Assembly: GCF_003014715.1 (NCBI RefSeq)
Contig: NZ_PYAV01000011.1
Coordinates: 1-64,000 of the forward strand
From: Salsuginibacillus halophilus
GTDB taxonomy: Bacteria; Bacillota; Bacilli; Bacillales; Marinococcaceae
Length of the DNA: 64,000 nucleotides
Direction of reading: 5' to 3'
Shown here: piece by piece, positions 52,610 to 61,594 of the stretch
Numbering within the stretch: the first letter of the stretch is position 1
How the letters are laid out: the number at the start of each line of letters is the position of its first letter
The notes under the pieces: model-generated
What the model saw: only the letters and a program-made list of their open reading frames with translations
Database searches by the model: none
Told to the model about the DNA's origin: nothing
Position numbers and translations under genes: made by a program

Positions 52610-53278
52610 ATGAAAAAATTAATCATGATCATTGCTGGTGCAGTGTTCGTTGTCATCGGCGGGGCAACATTCGTTCTTGCAAGTGAAGAAGACGGGACGG
52701 ATTTAAACTCGGTAGGTGAAGCCATGGGAGTTTACTTGTTTGACGGTGATGGAGACGATGATTCTCCACAAGCAGATGAAGAGATGTTTGCGGAGATGGA
52801 CCGTGATACGCATGAATTCTTGGTAGCTTCACTGCGTATAAACGGCGTCGATGATCAAGAAGCCCAGGCATATGAAGAGCAGATTCAACAAGTTGCTGTA
52901 AAAGATCAAGCGCAACAAAAAGGCGTCATGCCTGATGAATCCGACGTTCAAGCACGTGTTGAGGAACAAAGAGAAATGATTGAAGAAGGCGAATCCGAAG
53001 ACGGTGTGGAGGTTCGTGGCAGCGATGAAACTTCAGAAAGGGTTGAAGAGCTGGCAGAAGAGAGCGGCATCACCGTTGATCAATACTGGGAAGAGTACAT
53101 GCCGATTTTGGAAGAGGTCACTTTAGCTGAAGAAGCGCTGCGTGAAAAACTAGTTGATGAAAATGAGATCCAAGGTAATAGTGATGCGCGTGAGGCGTGG
53201 CACGAACAACGAGATCAAATTGTAGACGCGTACGAAGACGAACATGCTGAAGAAATTGAAGCTTTCAAAAATGAATAA
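52610..53278 (+). CDS. Exported acidic protein resembling SurA N-terminal domain
   Basis: A 222-aa protein with a signal peptide (residues 1-25) and a strongly acidic, helical mature part. Its alternation (EEQIQQVAVKDQAQQKGVMPDESDVQARVEEQREMI) resembles the chaperone domain of SurA/PrsA foldases. No peptidyl-prolyl isomerase domain follows. It may be a secretion chaperone. ATG 52610 follows GAGAGGTG; GTG 52601 is an alternative. Confidence 0.75.
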   Translation: MKKLIMIIAGAVFVVIGGATFVLASEEDGTDLNSVGEAMGVYLFDGDGDDDSPQADEEMFAEMDRDTHEFLVASLRINGVDDQEAQAYEEQIQQVAVKDQAQQKGVMPDESDVQARVEEQREMIEEGESEDGVEVRGSDETSERVEELAEESGITVDQYWEEYMPILEEVTLAEEALREKLVDENEIQGNSDAREAWHEQRDQIVDAYEDEHAEEIEAFKNE

Positions 53279-53302
53279 GTCATTGTCACAGGAGGCAGTC
53301 AT

Positions 53303-53569
53303 TTGTTTATCAGCTTTCCTAAACTTGCAGGCTGGCTCACGGCCGTTTTAGTGCTCGGTGCTTGCACCGCAGAAGACGATCCGCCGCTCAGCTTAGGTGA
53401 AACAGCGGAATATGATGATATAAAACTTACAGCATACGAACTGGAATTTGTGGAGGGCGGTCAAACGTATCGAGGCTTTGATATTCAGCCGGCAGTTGAT
53501 GGTATTGTGCTGCCGGTTGAGATAAAAAACAACAGAAATGACTCCTTCGTTATAGACCGGGACTTTTAA
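53303..53569 (+). CDS. Short DUF4352-like lipoprotein, probably truncated
   Basis: An 88-aa exported protein with lipobox LGACT at about residue 20. The following segment (LGETAEYDDIKLTAYELEF, then GIVLPVEIKNNRNDSFVI) is the first half of a DUF4352 immunoglobulin-like domain. The stop comes in the middle of the fold, next to a convergent gene, so the 3' half seems to have been lost. TTG 53303 after GGAGGCAG. Confidence 0.6.
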   Translation: MFISFPKLAGWLTAVLVLGACTAEDDPPLSLGETAEYDDIKLTAYELEFVEGGQTYRGFDIQPAVDGIVLPVEIKNNRNDSFVIDRDF

Positions 53570-53928
53570 CCTTTAATTGTTGCTATAATCAAAACATGAT
53601 AGTAGATAACAGCCGCTAGCACACCTAATATTAAATAATAAAAAATGTCATTGATCGGATAATTATTTATGATCGCCACATAAATAAAAACATTAAATAT
53701 TACGCCGCTTAGACTATAAATAACTAGTTTTATGAAATACCCATTGAACCATTTATTCACTACATATGAAGCTATCGTCCCTCCCACGATGAATACCGGC
53801 AAACTATATATAAAATACATAACAAATATAAATATTGCATCATTTCCAATGCTCAACACACTATTAAATATAGCAAATATTAGTGCTGCCACAAGTGAGG
53901 CTATCCATGCTTTTATCATAAATTTCAA
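53566..53928 (-). CDS. Four-helix membrane protein
   Basis: A 120-aa integral membrane protein with four predicted helices (about residues 8-28, 30-50, 58-78 and 92-112). AAAGGA precedes ATG 53928. Low GC compared with the conserved region. No family recognised. Its end abuts the truncated lipoprotein gene. Confidence 0.65.
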   Translation of the reverse strand: MKFMIKAWIASLVAALIFAIFNSVLSIGNDAIFIFVMYFIYSLPVFIVGGTIASYVVNKWFNGYFIKLVIYSLSGVIFNVFIYVAIINNYPINDIFYYLILGVLAAVIYYHVLIIATIKG

Positions 53929-54006
53929 ATCCTTTTATAAGTGAAAGTAATGATTTGTATCGCTTAAAAAACTAAAATACTTTAATTAGAAATGACACTA
54001 AACCAA

Positions 54007-54675
54007 TTATGAAGATAACAACTTTTTAAACTGAAACAAGCTTATAAAGAGGACTGCAGAGGTGATACTTCCATTTTGATCATAGATTACTTTTGCAAAA
54101 GTTTCATAGTTGGCCTCGACAACAAACTTAGGTCGCACATTAACGGTTTTCATCTCTTTGTCTTCTTCATAGTACAAGGCTGTTTGAAAACGGCGCCCCT
54201 CTTTCTTTAAGCGCTTGATCTGCTTCGAAAAAATTAACTTTTCATTCTCATGCGCTGAGGTTAAATCCTGGGGGACAGGTTGATTCAGGCGATTGATGAT
54301 TAACATAAATACAGCGTACATTAAAATCACAACGACGGGTACTACAAGCATCATTTGGGTAAAAAAGTCGAGTGGCTGAAACAATATAGTGGGAGCAACC
54401 GGCAGCATCAATAATGTTAAAAATTGATTATTCATTAACATCAGGGTCTCATGGTTATTTAAATTAACACGGCTCGTTTTGCGCCAATGTCGAAAAAATA
54501 AAGCGTAGGTGGAAGTCGCAATAAAGGCAAATAATGCGGCAATTCCTAACGCATAATCTTCAGGTCGCAGACCGCCCGCTAGATAAAAAGTGACATACAG
54601 CAGCACAAAAGGAAGAAAAATAAATGGGCTGGCGTAAATGAAAAATCGCATGAGTGATGCAGCTTTAGCTGCCAT
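54007..54675 (-). CDS. Membrane protein of unknown function
   Basis: A 222-aa protein with about four helices in the first 140 residues. A basic cytoplasmic segment (SKQIKRLKKEGRRFQTALYYEED) and a beta-rich C-terminal part (VRPKFVVEANYETFAKVIYDQNGSITSAV) follow. I do not recognise it. GGGAGGGTCG precedes ATG 54675. It is co-directional with the two tiny membrane genes upstream at 54702 and 54924. Confidence 0.7.
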   Translation of the reverse strand: MAAKAASLMRFFIYASPFIFLPFVLLYVTFYLAGGLRPEDYALGIAALFAFIATSTYALFFRHWRKTSRVNLNNHETLMLMNNQFLTLLMLPVAPTILFQPLDFFTQMMLVVPVVVILMYAVFMLIINRLNQPVPQDLTSAHENEKLIFSKQIKRLKKEGRRFQTALYYEEDKEMKTVNVRPKFVVEANYETFAKVIYDQNGSITSAVLFISLFQFKKLLSS

Positions 54676-54701
54676 TGTAACGACCCTCCCTGCTTTGTAT
54701 T

Positions 54702-54860
54702 TTATTTATGAAGCTTTTGAAACACTTTGTTCGTTTTTTGGAAAAGGCGATCATAAAAGTCACTTAAATAATGAAACACGAACAGCCTTACAAGATAGAA
54801 GAACGCAGCAATAAACATAATGAAAAGAAATAGAATTAGCCCCTGCTCGATCGCCTGCAC
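54702..54860 (-). CDS. Tiny membrane protein (52 aa)
   Basis: GTG 54860 follows AAAGGAG and opens a 52-aa frame: a hydrophobic helix (GLILFLFIMFIAAFFYLVRLFV) and a basic C-terminal tail (FQKTNKVFQKLHK). It stands directly upstream of the 222-aa membrane gene on the same strand. Codon use and the ribosome site argue that it is real. Function unknown. Confidence 0.65.
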   Translation of the reverse strand: MQAIEQGLILFLFIMFIAAFFYLVRLFVFHYLSDFYDRLFQKTNKVFQKLHK

Positions 54861-54923
54861 AATATGTACTCCTTTCTAACCCTCTCAGTCAATCAGTATG
54901 TGACCTACAAGACAAAAGTTTGT

Positions 54924-55040
54924 TTATTTTTCTTTCTTTTGTTTCGGTTTTTTAAATAGTACCCAGATGATGATGGCTACGAGCATTATAAAAGCCACCA
55001 AAGTGATATTTGCCGTTCCTATAAGGTTAGCAAACGCCAT
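54924..55040 (-). CDS. Tiny membrane protein (38 aa)
   Basis: ATG 55040 follows AAGAAGGAGATAT and encodes a 38-aa protein: a polar start, one helix (ITLVAFIMLVAIIIWVLF) and a Lys-rich tail (KKPKQKKEK). The layout is that of small membrane-bound regulators. It is first of three co-directional membrane genes (54924, 54702, 54007). Confidence 0.65.
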   Translation of the reverse strand: MAFANLIGTANITLVAFIMLVAIIIWVLFKKPKQKKEK

Positions 55041-55597
55041 GACTACATATCTCCTTCTTTTTTAGCATTTAAATAAGTTTGCAAAAATTGATCTATAGAT
55101 CAGACAAGTTTGCAGCAACCCCTTCATTTTGAACAAGGTTTTCAACTTGTGATCATCTTGGTGATGCCAGAAAAGGATCGCCTTCAGAAAGATCATATCG
55201 AATACACTGCGCGCTAATCATTACCGTGAAAATAAACAAAAATAAAAGCTCTCCTTTTTCAGACAATCCTTTCCAAAAATCGTTGCATGCCTGTTTAGTA
55301 GAAGTTAACATATAAAGTGAGTAATTGGAAGTTCACGCTAGGCAGTCTAAAAATTAACAAAGTAAATAAATAAAGGAATTGAGATTGAAAGAATTGACAT
55401 TCGTATTTTGCATGCAAAACTACCCAATGTTACAGCTAAAACATACATAAGAATGCAAGCTGTTAAATGGCTTTAGCGTTTATGTATACGCCACATCATA
55501 TTTTGGCCGGAAATGTTCGTTTCAAAAGAGTGATTGTCAGACGTGGAGGACTGGAGATACGGTTCAACTGGCTAAATGATGCAATGGAGGAAATATA
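55041..55597. other. AT-rich intergenic region without a supported gene
   Basis: About 550 bp of AT-rich sequence. A minus-strand frame of ~28 codons (55160-55250, behind AAAGGAG) is possible but weak. Short direct repeats around CAAGTTTGCA (near 55075 and 55110) are visible. Promoters for both flanking genes must lie here. Confidence 0.5.
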
Positions 55598-55963
55598 ATG
55601 AAGAGGTTCACAATATATGCAACGTGTATGCTTATATTGCTAGGTTGTAGTCATGCAGACTCACTAGAAAGAGATCCTGATATATCAGGTGAAGTTTTGG
55701 AAATTGATGCTGAGGAATCAAGGTTTTTAATGGAAGGTCCTGGTTCATTGGCTGGAGATGATGATGGCAGTGCAAAAGTGTGGTTTACATCTAAGAATCC
55801 AGGCGCGCACAAGCCCATGTTTGATGAAGATGGAAATGATATAACACTTGAAGATCTCACTGCAGAAGATAATGTAAAGGTCTGGGCACAAGATGAAGTT
55901 TTATTAGACTCCGATCCAGCACAAGGGTCTGTGGAACATTTGATAGTGCTTAAAATGAGTTAA
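55598..55963 (+). CDS. DUF3221-like lipoprotein
   Basis: A 121-aa exported lipoprotein (lipobox LLGC at about residue 16). The mature part (ISGEVLEIDAEESRFLMEG, then AKVWFTSKNPGA and DNVKVWAQDEVLL) has the small-OB-like pattern of DUF3221 proteins, like the protein at 29217. Function unknown. GGAGG precedes ATG 55598. Confidence 0.75.
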   Translation: MKRFTIYATCMLILLGCSHADSLERDPDISGEVLEIDAEESRFLMEGPGSLAGDDDGSAKVWFTSKNPGAHKPMFDEDGNDITLEDLTAEDNVKVWAQDEVLLDSDPAQGSVEHLIVLKMS

Positions 55964-55965
55964 AC

Positions 55966-56000
55966 AAGCCGTTTCACAAGCTGTATAAAACGGCTTCATG
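55966..56000. terminator. Convergent terminator
   Basis: AAGCCGTTT pairs with AAACGGCTT around a 13-nt loop, between the DUF3221-like gene and the minus-strand PfpI gene. Confidence 0.7.
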
Positions 56001-56001
56001 T

Positions 56002-56586
56002 TTATAAATCATAAGCCATCCACTTCGCGGTTTCTGCGACAGCTTGTTTGCCGGCGAAGCGTTCGACGAGGTGAAAAGACATATTGATACCGGCGGATAT
56101 ACCCCCTGAGGTCACGATATCTCCTTCATCTACAAATTTCACATCTTTCTTCACGTGTAAATGTTGAAAAGCAGCTAAACGCTCGTAGGATCCCCAGTGC
56201 GTCGTAGCAGCTCGTCCGTCCAACACACCAGCGTTTGCCAAAATAAGTGCACCTGTACAAACTGAAGCTAACACTTCCACGTTGTGCTGTCTTTCAGAGA
56301 TCCAAGCTAACAGCTTTTCATTGTTCATTTCATTGACCCGGGCGCCTTTTCCGCCGGGAATGATAAGAATATCAAAGGCAGGAGCTGCGTCTAAGCTCGT
56401 GTCTGGGACAATTTGTAGACCGTTACGGGCCACCACCTTTTCACCTTGTTCAGAGATTGTTAACACCTCAAACAATGGGTCATGCCCTTGATCGGAACTT
56501 GTAAAAGCAACAGAGAACACTTCATAAGGGCCGGCAAAATCCAGCACTTCAACATCATCAAACAAATATATCCCGACGTTCTTCAT
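56002..56586 (-). CDS. DJ-1/PfpI family protein
   Basis: A 194-aa class I glutamine amidotransferase-like protein. It has the start NVGIYLFDDVEVLDFAGPYEVF, an acidic Glu near residue 17, the nucleophile elbow ASVCTGALILANAG (Cys about 104) and the segment GRAATTHW. Relatives are chaperone/deglycase-like proteins, isonitrile hydratase-like enzymes and transcription-factor domains. There is no HTH here, so it is a stand-alone domain. ATG 56586 after AAGGAGC. Confidence 0.88.
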   Translation of the reverse strand: MKNVGIYLFDDVEVLDFAGPYEVFSVAFTSSDQGHDPLFEVLTISEQGEKVVARNGLQIVPDTSLDAAPAFDILIIPGGKGARVNEMNNEKLLAWISERQHNVEVLASVCTGALILANAGVLDGRAATTHWGSYERLAAFQHLHVKKDVKFVDEGDIVTSGGISAGINMSFHLVERFAGKQAVAETAKWMAYDL

Positions 56587-56887
56587 AGTGATCCTGCTCC
56601 TTATTGTAAATGTTACATGAAATTGTACAGCTGCCAACAAACAAGCTACTGTAACGTAAAGTATTGGTTGAAGTATATCAAAGAAAATGAGGCAGCGCAT
56701 TTTATAGAAATCGGAGGTCAATCACTATAAAAGGAAATTTACTGCTCATATTCTTGGTGTAATCGAAAATGGAAGGAAAGTGATTAGAATACTAATCTGT
56801 TTCTACAAATACAAGCTTGTGTAAGAACGAGGAAAAAAATAGAGTCAAAGTAAAAGAATCATTATTTGTTAAAGGAGTTGATTTAAA
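56587..56887. other. Intergenic region
   Basis: About 300 bp of AT-rich sequence between divergent genes. I see no gene and no convincing structure beyond promoter-like A/T tracts. Confidence 0.4.
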
Positions 56888-57403
56888 TTGTTAAAGCTTT
56901 TAAGGCTGTGTGTGTACGGTATGACAGCAACCTTACTTTTCAGTGTAGTTACGGGGTGTGGTGGAGAAAACGCCGCCGGTTATGAAGAAGATTTTGACCC
57001 AGATCATAGTCACCCAACACCGGTGATTTCAGACCGTGTGTTTGAAACGAGTGAGCGTTACGCTGAAACTTTTAATGATCAAGGAACGGTGTTTTTTTAC
57101 CAAGAGCATCAAGGAGAATTGGATGAGGAGCACAACTACCTACAAATATTTGTAGGTGAAGAAATGTCATCTGTTCAGCCTGAGGAAAGTGAGCTTTTAG
57201 AAGAAACGGATGATTTCGATATTTATGATGTTGCACCTTCTTCTCAAGAAAACAACATGATCGCGGCTAATGGTGAATTGGGAGAAGACGGGCATTATAC
57301 GGGTATCGAATTTGCGGTATATGATGGTTCAAAAACCAATGAAGAAATGGTAAATGCTCTTATAGATGAAGTGCTGCCAGACCTGAAAGAAGATATTGGT
57401 TAA
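56888..57403 (+). CDS. Lipoprotein of unknown function
   Basis: A 171-aa exported lipoprotein with a signal of ~23 residues and lipobox VTGCGG. The acidic mature part includes HSHPTPVISDRVFE, in which the close histidines could bind metal, and a beta-rich body. TTG 56888 after AAAGGAG. No family recognised. Confidence 0.72.
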   Translation: MLKLLRLCVYGMTATLLFSVVTGCGGENAAGYEEDFDPDHSHPTPVISDRVFETSERYAETFNDQGTVFFYQEHQGELDEEHNYLQIFVGEEMSSVQPEESELLEETDDFDIYDVAPSSQENNMIAANGELGEDGHYTGIEFAVYDGSKTNEEMVNALIDEVLPDLKEDIG

Positions 57404-57553
57404 ACTCAAAGAATTTTATTACGGTAATGTTCGGGGGATGACCGTTGGGTGATTGGACCGCACAAGAAAACACCGAGCTGCAAAATATAAATCCTTATGA
57501 AGCTAATTGAACATGATTTTTTAACAAATAAAGATAAACAGGGAAAAGTGAAT

Positions 57554-57757
57554 ATGTCGAAAATCTTAAAAATCATGTTATTTTGGGCGGTCATCTTCCC
57601 AGTCATCGTTACTACCCTTCGTATGATTACAGATTATATATTGGGCAAAGACATTGAGTTGGTATCGTACTCAGCAGTTTTCTTAGGCATATCCGCTGCG
57701 GGATTGATTTTTGTTGGACCATTAAATTGTTTTCTATCAAAATCCAAAGAAAATTAA
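57554..57757 (+). CDS. Small two-helix membrane protein
   Basis: A 67-aa protein with helices about residues 5-25 and 40-58 and a Lys-rich tail. ATG 57554 after AGGGAAAAG. The frame is open to 57497, but that part has no ribosome site. It resembles small bacillus membrane proteins of unknown function. Confidence 0.6.
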   Translation: MSKILKIMLFWAVIFPVIVTTLRMITDYILGKDIELVSYSAVFLGISAAGLIFVGPLNCFLSKSKEN

Positions 57758-57845
57758 ATTTACTTAATCATACTGTTCCATACTAACGGGGAAAATTCCT
57801 GTAACATGGTTTAATATAAAAAGGGTTTAAAATTGGAGTGAGAGT

Positions 57846-58112
57846 ATGGACTGGGCACTATACATTGGTGCAATTGGGGCGTGGGGTTTAATTCGAAGAC
57901 AGCAGAATAAACTCAAACCTATCCATTTTTTGCTGGAGAGTTTATATATATGTATAGCAATATTCATTCTAAGTTTTTTTGGAGACGCAATTACGACCTA
58001 TTTTAATTTTTCCTTGCCACAAACTTTGTATTACTGGATAGGTGGGTTAATAATGTTTTCGGTTGCTTGTTATTTGTCATTAAAGTCATGGAAAGTTTCA
58101 AGTGATGGTTAA
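57846..58112 (+). CDS. Small three-helix membrane protein
   Basis: An 88-aa protein with hydrophobic segments about residues 3-15, 28-48 and 58-78, and an RRQQNKLK basic loop. GGAGTGAG precedes ATG 57846, with a TATAAA-rich region upstream. No family recognised. Confidence 0.65.
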   Translation: MDWALYIGAIGAWGLIRRQQNKLKPIHFLLESLYICIAIFILSFFGDAITTYFNFSLPQTLYYWIGGLIMFSVACYLSLKSWKVSSDG

Positions 58113-58474
58113 TAAAAATGTCACTAACGAAGCTGTCACTTCAGTAAAATTTCTCTTTATTGGCAAAGAGGGATGAAAATAATTTCTGGAAGGAAGAGAA
58201 TTCTTAAAAATCGTCTTTCTGCTAGCGGTAAGCTTGAGTTGAAAAAAACAATAAAACCAAGCGGACCATTTCGTTTTATGGCAGCTCCGTTTTTTCTATA
58301 AATAGTAACATTTGAACTGCAACAAAGTCTTTTAAATTAGCTTTTTCAAGCAATAGTTAAATTGAATAAGAGGAAGAAACCTGTAAAAAATCACTTTCAA
58401 AAATTTCAATTACCGTATTAAGTTTGATTTTGATCATAAGTATTGAAGAAATCCATTTGAAAAGAGTGTCTATC

Positions 58475-58645
58475 ATGGATTAAAAGTGGTTAACACCAAT
58501 ATTTGTAGGTATTGTTGTAGTCATCGTTTCGTTAACTTTAAGTTATACGTTTCCTGAACTTACCGGCGTGAACAGGGCAATTATACTCACAATTGTAGGT
58601 GGCGTTTCAGCACTCATAGGTGAAGCTGTATTTAAAACAAAATGA
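58475..58645 (+). pseudogene. Possible decayed small membrane protein
   Basis: A frame WLTPIFVGIVVVIVSLTLSY...GVSALIGEAVFKTK runs to a TGA at 58645 and looks protein-like. Its only in-frame ATG (58475) is followed two codons later by TAA (58481). No other good start is seen. The surrounding 58113-58724 region is otherwise AT-rich without genes. Confidence 0.4.
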
Positions 58646-58724
58646 AAATTGTTCGTTTTTAATAAAAAGCGTAACTGTATTAAGTTTTAGCTGCTAAGCA
58701 AATATTAATTGAAGGAGGGAAGGT

Positions 58725-60020
58725 GTGAAAACTTTGGATCATGAATTATTACATACGTTCATCATTTACGCTGAAAAAGATGAAGCAATATTAGTTGATG
58801 TAGATTCAATTGCAATCTCACTCCCGTCATATAGGGCTAAAGCTTCACATATTGCAGTTACAAATCACATAAACCGTTACTTAGAAAACGAGTACAACAT
58901 AAAGACAAATGTGATCAAGTGTCATTATGAAAATGAAAAGCAGCGCGTTTTTGTGGTTGAACTCATTCAGGAAAAGGGATTACTGCCTTCTAAAGCTAAG
59001 TGGTTACACAATCATCTTGATAAATTAAGTGATGGGGAGAAGAAAATTTTAAAAAGTTGGAGGTCTGCTTCGAGGCAAGTTTCTCTTCCGTGGTTCAAAT
59101 TTGGTTGGAGAAATCGAATGGAGGCATGGCTTGAAAAAACCTTCTACGATGATTCTCTGCGGGTGGAGCAGGTAAGAAGTTGGGAAAGGTCAGCATTGTT
59201 CAAAGTTATCGGCCAGAGGGAAAGCTATTTTGTTAAGGCTGTGCCAAGTGTATTTTCACATGAACCTTTAGTAAGTCGTTTTTTGCATCAATACCAACCA
59301 CTTGATGTTCCAGAAATCATTGATGCAGAAATGGATCAAAATTGCTACGTCATGAAAGAGTTAAAAGGTCCTTTGTTGGGAGAAACTACAAACATGACTT
59401 ATTGGAAAGAAGCGGTTTTAAGTTTGGCAGATATACAAAAAAATTCTCTCGAGCATATCGAGCAGCTAAAAGAATTAAAGTGTCCTGTCCGCCCTGTATC
59501 TAACATCATCCAAGATTATTCAGAAGGTACGTTGTATAAATTGTATAGGAGCAATTACATTCAGAGTGAAGTTTATCAAAAATTAATTGTAACTCTTCCA
59601 AGGTTAATTAATAAGTCGGAGCTCTTAAAATCAACTAATGTGCCACTTGCTTTAGAGCATGGGGATTTTTTTGGTGGTAATATCATCGTTCAAGACGGGA
59701 AATCAGTTATATATGATTGGTCGGATTGCTGTCTTTCACACCCATTTTTAAGTGTAGTTACTTTTTTAGAAGAAGTTGAACAATTTTTTTCAAAAGCAGC
59801 CGCTTTGGCATTACTAGATGAGTACTTAGAGCAATGGAATATGTTTGCTTCAAAAGAGGCGCTAGCAAAGGAGTACGAGCTCATTAAATCAATCGCACCA
59901 GCTTACGGTCTAACGGTGTATCAAACGTTCATTTTTCCGAATTTCAATGACAATTGGGATAAGCAGCAGATTGTGGATGGCTACATAAACAGCTGGGTTA
60001 AAGCCCTAGATATGGAATGA
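58725..60020 (+). CDS. Aminoglycoside phosphotransferase-like kinase with extra N-terminal domain
   Basis: A 431-aa protein. Residues ~140-400 form an APH/choline-kinase fold, with the catalytic loop LALEHGDFFGGNIIV (Asp as base, Asn) and the metal motif VIYDWSDCCLSHPF. Residues ~1-110 form an extra alpha/beta domain I do not recognise (ILVDVDSIAISLPSYRAK). The substrate could be a small alcohol or an aminoglycoside. GTG 58725 after AAGGAGGG. AT-rich composition suggests acquisition. Confidence 0.82.
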   Translation: MKTLDHELLHTFIIYAEKDEAILVDVDSIAISLPSYRAKASHIAVTNHINRYLENEYNIKTNVIKCHYENEKQRVFVVELIQEKGLLPSKAKWLHNHLDKLSDGEKKILKSWRSASRQVSLPWFKFGWRNRMEAWLEKTFYDDSLRVEQVRSWERSALFKVIGQRESYFVKAVPSVFSHEPLVSRFLHQYQPLDVPEIIDAEMDQNCYVMKELKGPLLGETTNMTYWKEAVLSLADIQKNSLEHIEQLKELKCPVRPVSNIIQDYSEGTLYKLYRSNYIQSEVYQKLIVTLPRLINKSELLKSTNVPLALEHGDFFGGNIIVQDGKSVIYDWSDCCLSHPFLSVVTFLEEVEQFFSKAAALALLDEYLEQWNMFASKEALAKEYELIKSIAPAYGLTVYQTFIFPNFNDNWDKQQIVDGYINSWVKALDME

Positions 60021-60640
60021 GGTTTGTAGGGAGAAATAGAACCCTGAACGAACAAGGCAGGATTTTTCGCCGCCTGTTAAATCATAGAGGAAGCTTCGAA
60101 ATGAAACAGCCTTTGAGTGGGAATGATGTATTTCCGAAGTAGACTTCACAAAATCGGAAGCAAGCAGATTTAAAATCTAAGTATCAACCACTTCAGTTTC
60201 GTCGTATTTCCGCTCTTGATTGTGGTAAGTGCCTTATCCTTTTTGATAGTCGTATTTTTTTAATCAGCTCTCAGTCGTACTTTAATAACAAAGAAATCAA
60301 TTTTGCAAGTGATAAGTGTTATGAAACAGGTGGAACTCCACAAGTGGAAAGAGACTTCTTGACGTTAAATTACTCATTTTCTTGTCAAGAAAGCAACTAA
60401 CGAATTTACCTGCATTGGCTTCAAATAAGATGCCTTTTGCATATGCACTTTTTAACATTTCAACCGCTATATCATTATCGTACCTGTCCAACCGGCGCGG
60501 TAACGAAAATGGGGAGACAGGTACAGCTTGCTAATGGAAAAGATATAGTGAAGTTGTGGGTCTAACCTTTAGTGTTTATCTTCATTTTGTGCTTTACCGC
60601 ACTGGGGTGACAGACACTACATATCATATTCAAAGGCAAG
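60021..60640. other. Degenerate intergenic region
   Basis: About 620 bp with fragments that look like decayed coding sequence (plus-strand piece NEQGRIFRRLLNHRGSFEMKQ from ~60046; minus-strand piece AVEMLKSAYAKGILFEANAG near 60410-60470). None has a start, a ribosome site and an intact frame together. It contains TTGGACAGGTACGATAATG-like and GGGGAGACAGGTAC repeats reminiscent of dispersed bacillus repeats. Confidence 0.45.
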
Positions 60641-60649
60641 CTTGGATTC

Positions 60650-60886
60650 CTAACTACTATTCTTATTCATCTCTTCCTTTTGACTAATAGCTTGTCTAAT
60701 AAAGTGCAAAGCAATTATCCCGGCTAGAGAAATAGACAGAAAAATTGTCGTCAAGTGCATATATACATGATCGGCGCTAACAAAGCGAATCGCACTGTTA
60801 ATAAATGCTAGAGAAGCAAGAATAACGACAGAAACTATTACAACAAGTTTTAAAATACGCAAACTTCTAAGAGTCACAATAACCAA
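60650..60886 (-). CDS. Small two-helix membrane protein
   Basis: A 78-aa protein with helices about residues 13-33 and 42-62 and a charged tail (QAISQKEEMNKNSS). The start is uncertain (TTG 60886 or GTG 60877), with GGGG just upstream. No family recognised. Confidence 0.5.
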   Translation of the reverse strand: MVIVTLRSLRILKLVVIVSVVILASLAFINSAIRFVSADHVYMHLTTIFLSISLAGIIALHFIRQAISQKEEMNKNSS

Positions 60887-60904
60887 CCCCGTACTAGATT
60901 ATTA

Positions 60905-61325
60905 TTATTGAGATTCTACCCAATACGTTACACTTCCCATAATACGAATGGCTACACCTGTGTTTCCAGCATTCGCACTTGAAATAGCAGAATCACCAAG
61001 TTGTAAAACTGCAGCAAGTTTGGCTCCACTTGCACCCCCGCCAAGGGCAGAAGCCCCCTATCTAACAACAATTACATACACAACAATCCACCAAAATAAT
61101 GTGCTGTTGAGACAATAAATGCAATCCCGGTAGAAAGTTCACTAGCTCTTCAGCAGTTAATGGATCCCAAATCAACGAACTTATAGTTCAACTCCTCTTG
61201 ATCGACGATGCACATTAGCTTGTTACCGTCTCATCATAATAGGTATCGAGGTGGATAATCATCAATTCAACAGCTTGAAAATCTTGTTCACTCCATAAAT
61301 CGTCGACAGTCTCTGCTTGTGCATT
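60905..61325 (-). pseudogene. Decayed small-peptide gene(s)
   Basis: On the minus strand, protein-like pieces in different frames follow one another: AETVDDLWSEQDFQAVELMI (from ~61315), WDPLTAEELVNFLPG / ELSTGIAFIVSTAHYFGG (~61150), then SALGGGASGAKLAAVLQLGD...YWVESQ (~61055-60910). Frameshifts and stops separate them. The Gly/Ala-rich last piece and the nearby ABC exporter suggest a lost bacteriocin-like or other small exported peptide, but this is speculative. A run of 12 G at 61367-61378 adjoins it. Confidence 0.35.
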
Positions 61326-61406
61326 GGCTTTTTACCGTACTAGGGACAGGCACCACACAAAAAAAGGGGGGGGGGGGTTTTGATTGGCGTTAGCCAAAAT
61401 AGCAGC

Positions 61407-61499
61407 TTAAAGCTTTTGATAAAATTTATAAATGATATAAAAGCCTAGTCCTGCTAGTGCCAAACCTAATATCAAGAGTAAAACCATAAATAAATCCAT
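61407..61499 (-). CDS. Micro membrane protein (30 aa)
   Basis: ATG 61499 is preceded by a perfect AAGGAGGAATTTT site. It encodes 30 residues with one long helix (MVLLLILGLALAGLGFYII) and a short basic end (YKFYQKL). It follows the ABC exporter genes on the same strand by ~95 bp and may be part of that transcript. The quality of the ribosome site makes translation likely. Role unknown. Confidence 0.7.
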   Translation of the reverse strand: MDLFMVLLLILGLALAGLGFYIIYKFYQKL

Positions 61500-61594
61500 A
61501 AAATTCCTCCTTGATTTTCATGTACCTTGTAAAAATGATTAACATTCCTATAATCGCTGACTGGACCAGGGTGTGAAGATCTATATATACGGAA

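Noticed and set aside
55155-55250. 28-codon minus-strand frame behind AAAGGAG
   Set aside because: Only a TTG start with loose spacing and no clear helix or family; kept as a remark in the intergenic entry.
60297-60491. 64-aa minus-strand ORF
   Set aside because: Part of it looks protein-like, but there is no ribosome site and the rest is low-complexity; treated as decayed sequence.
61367-61378. Run of 12 G as a phase-variation tract
   Set aside because: It is not inside or just upstream of an intact gene; it may be a repeat edge or an assembly problem.
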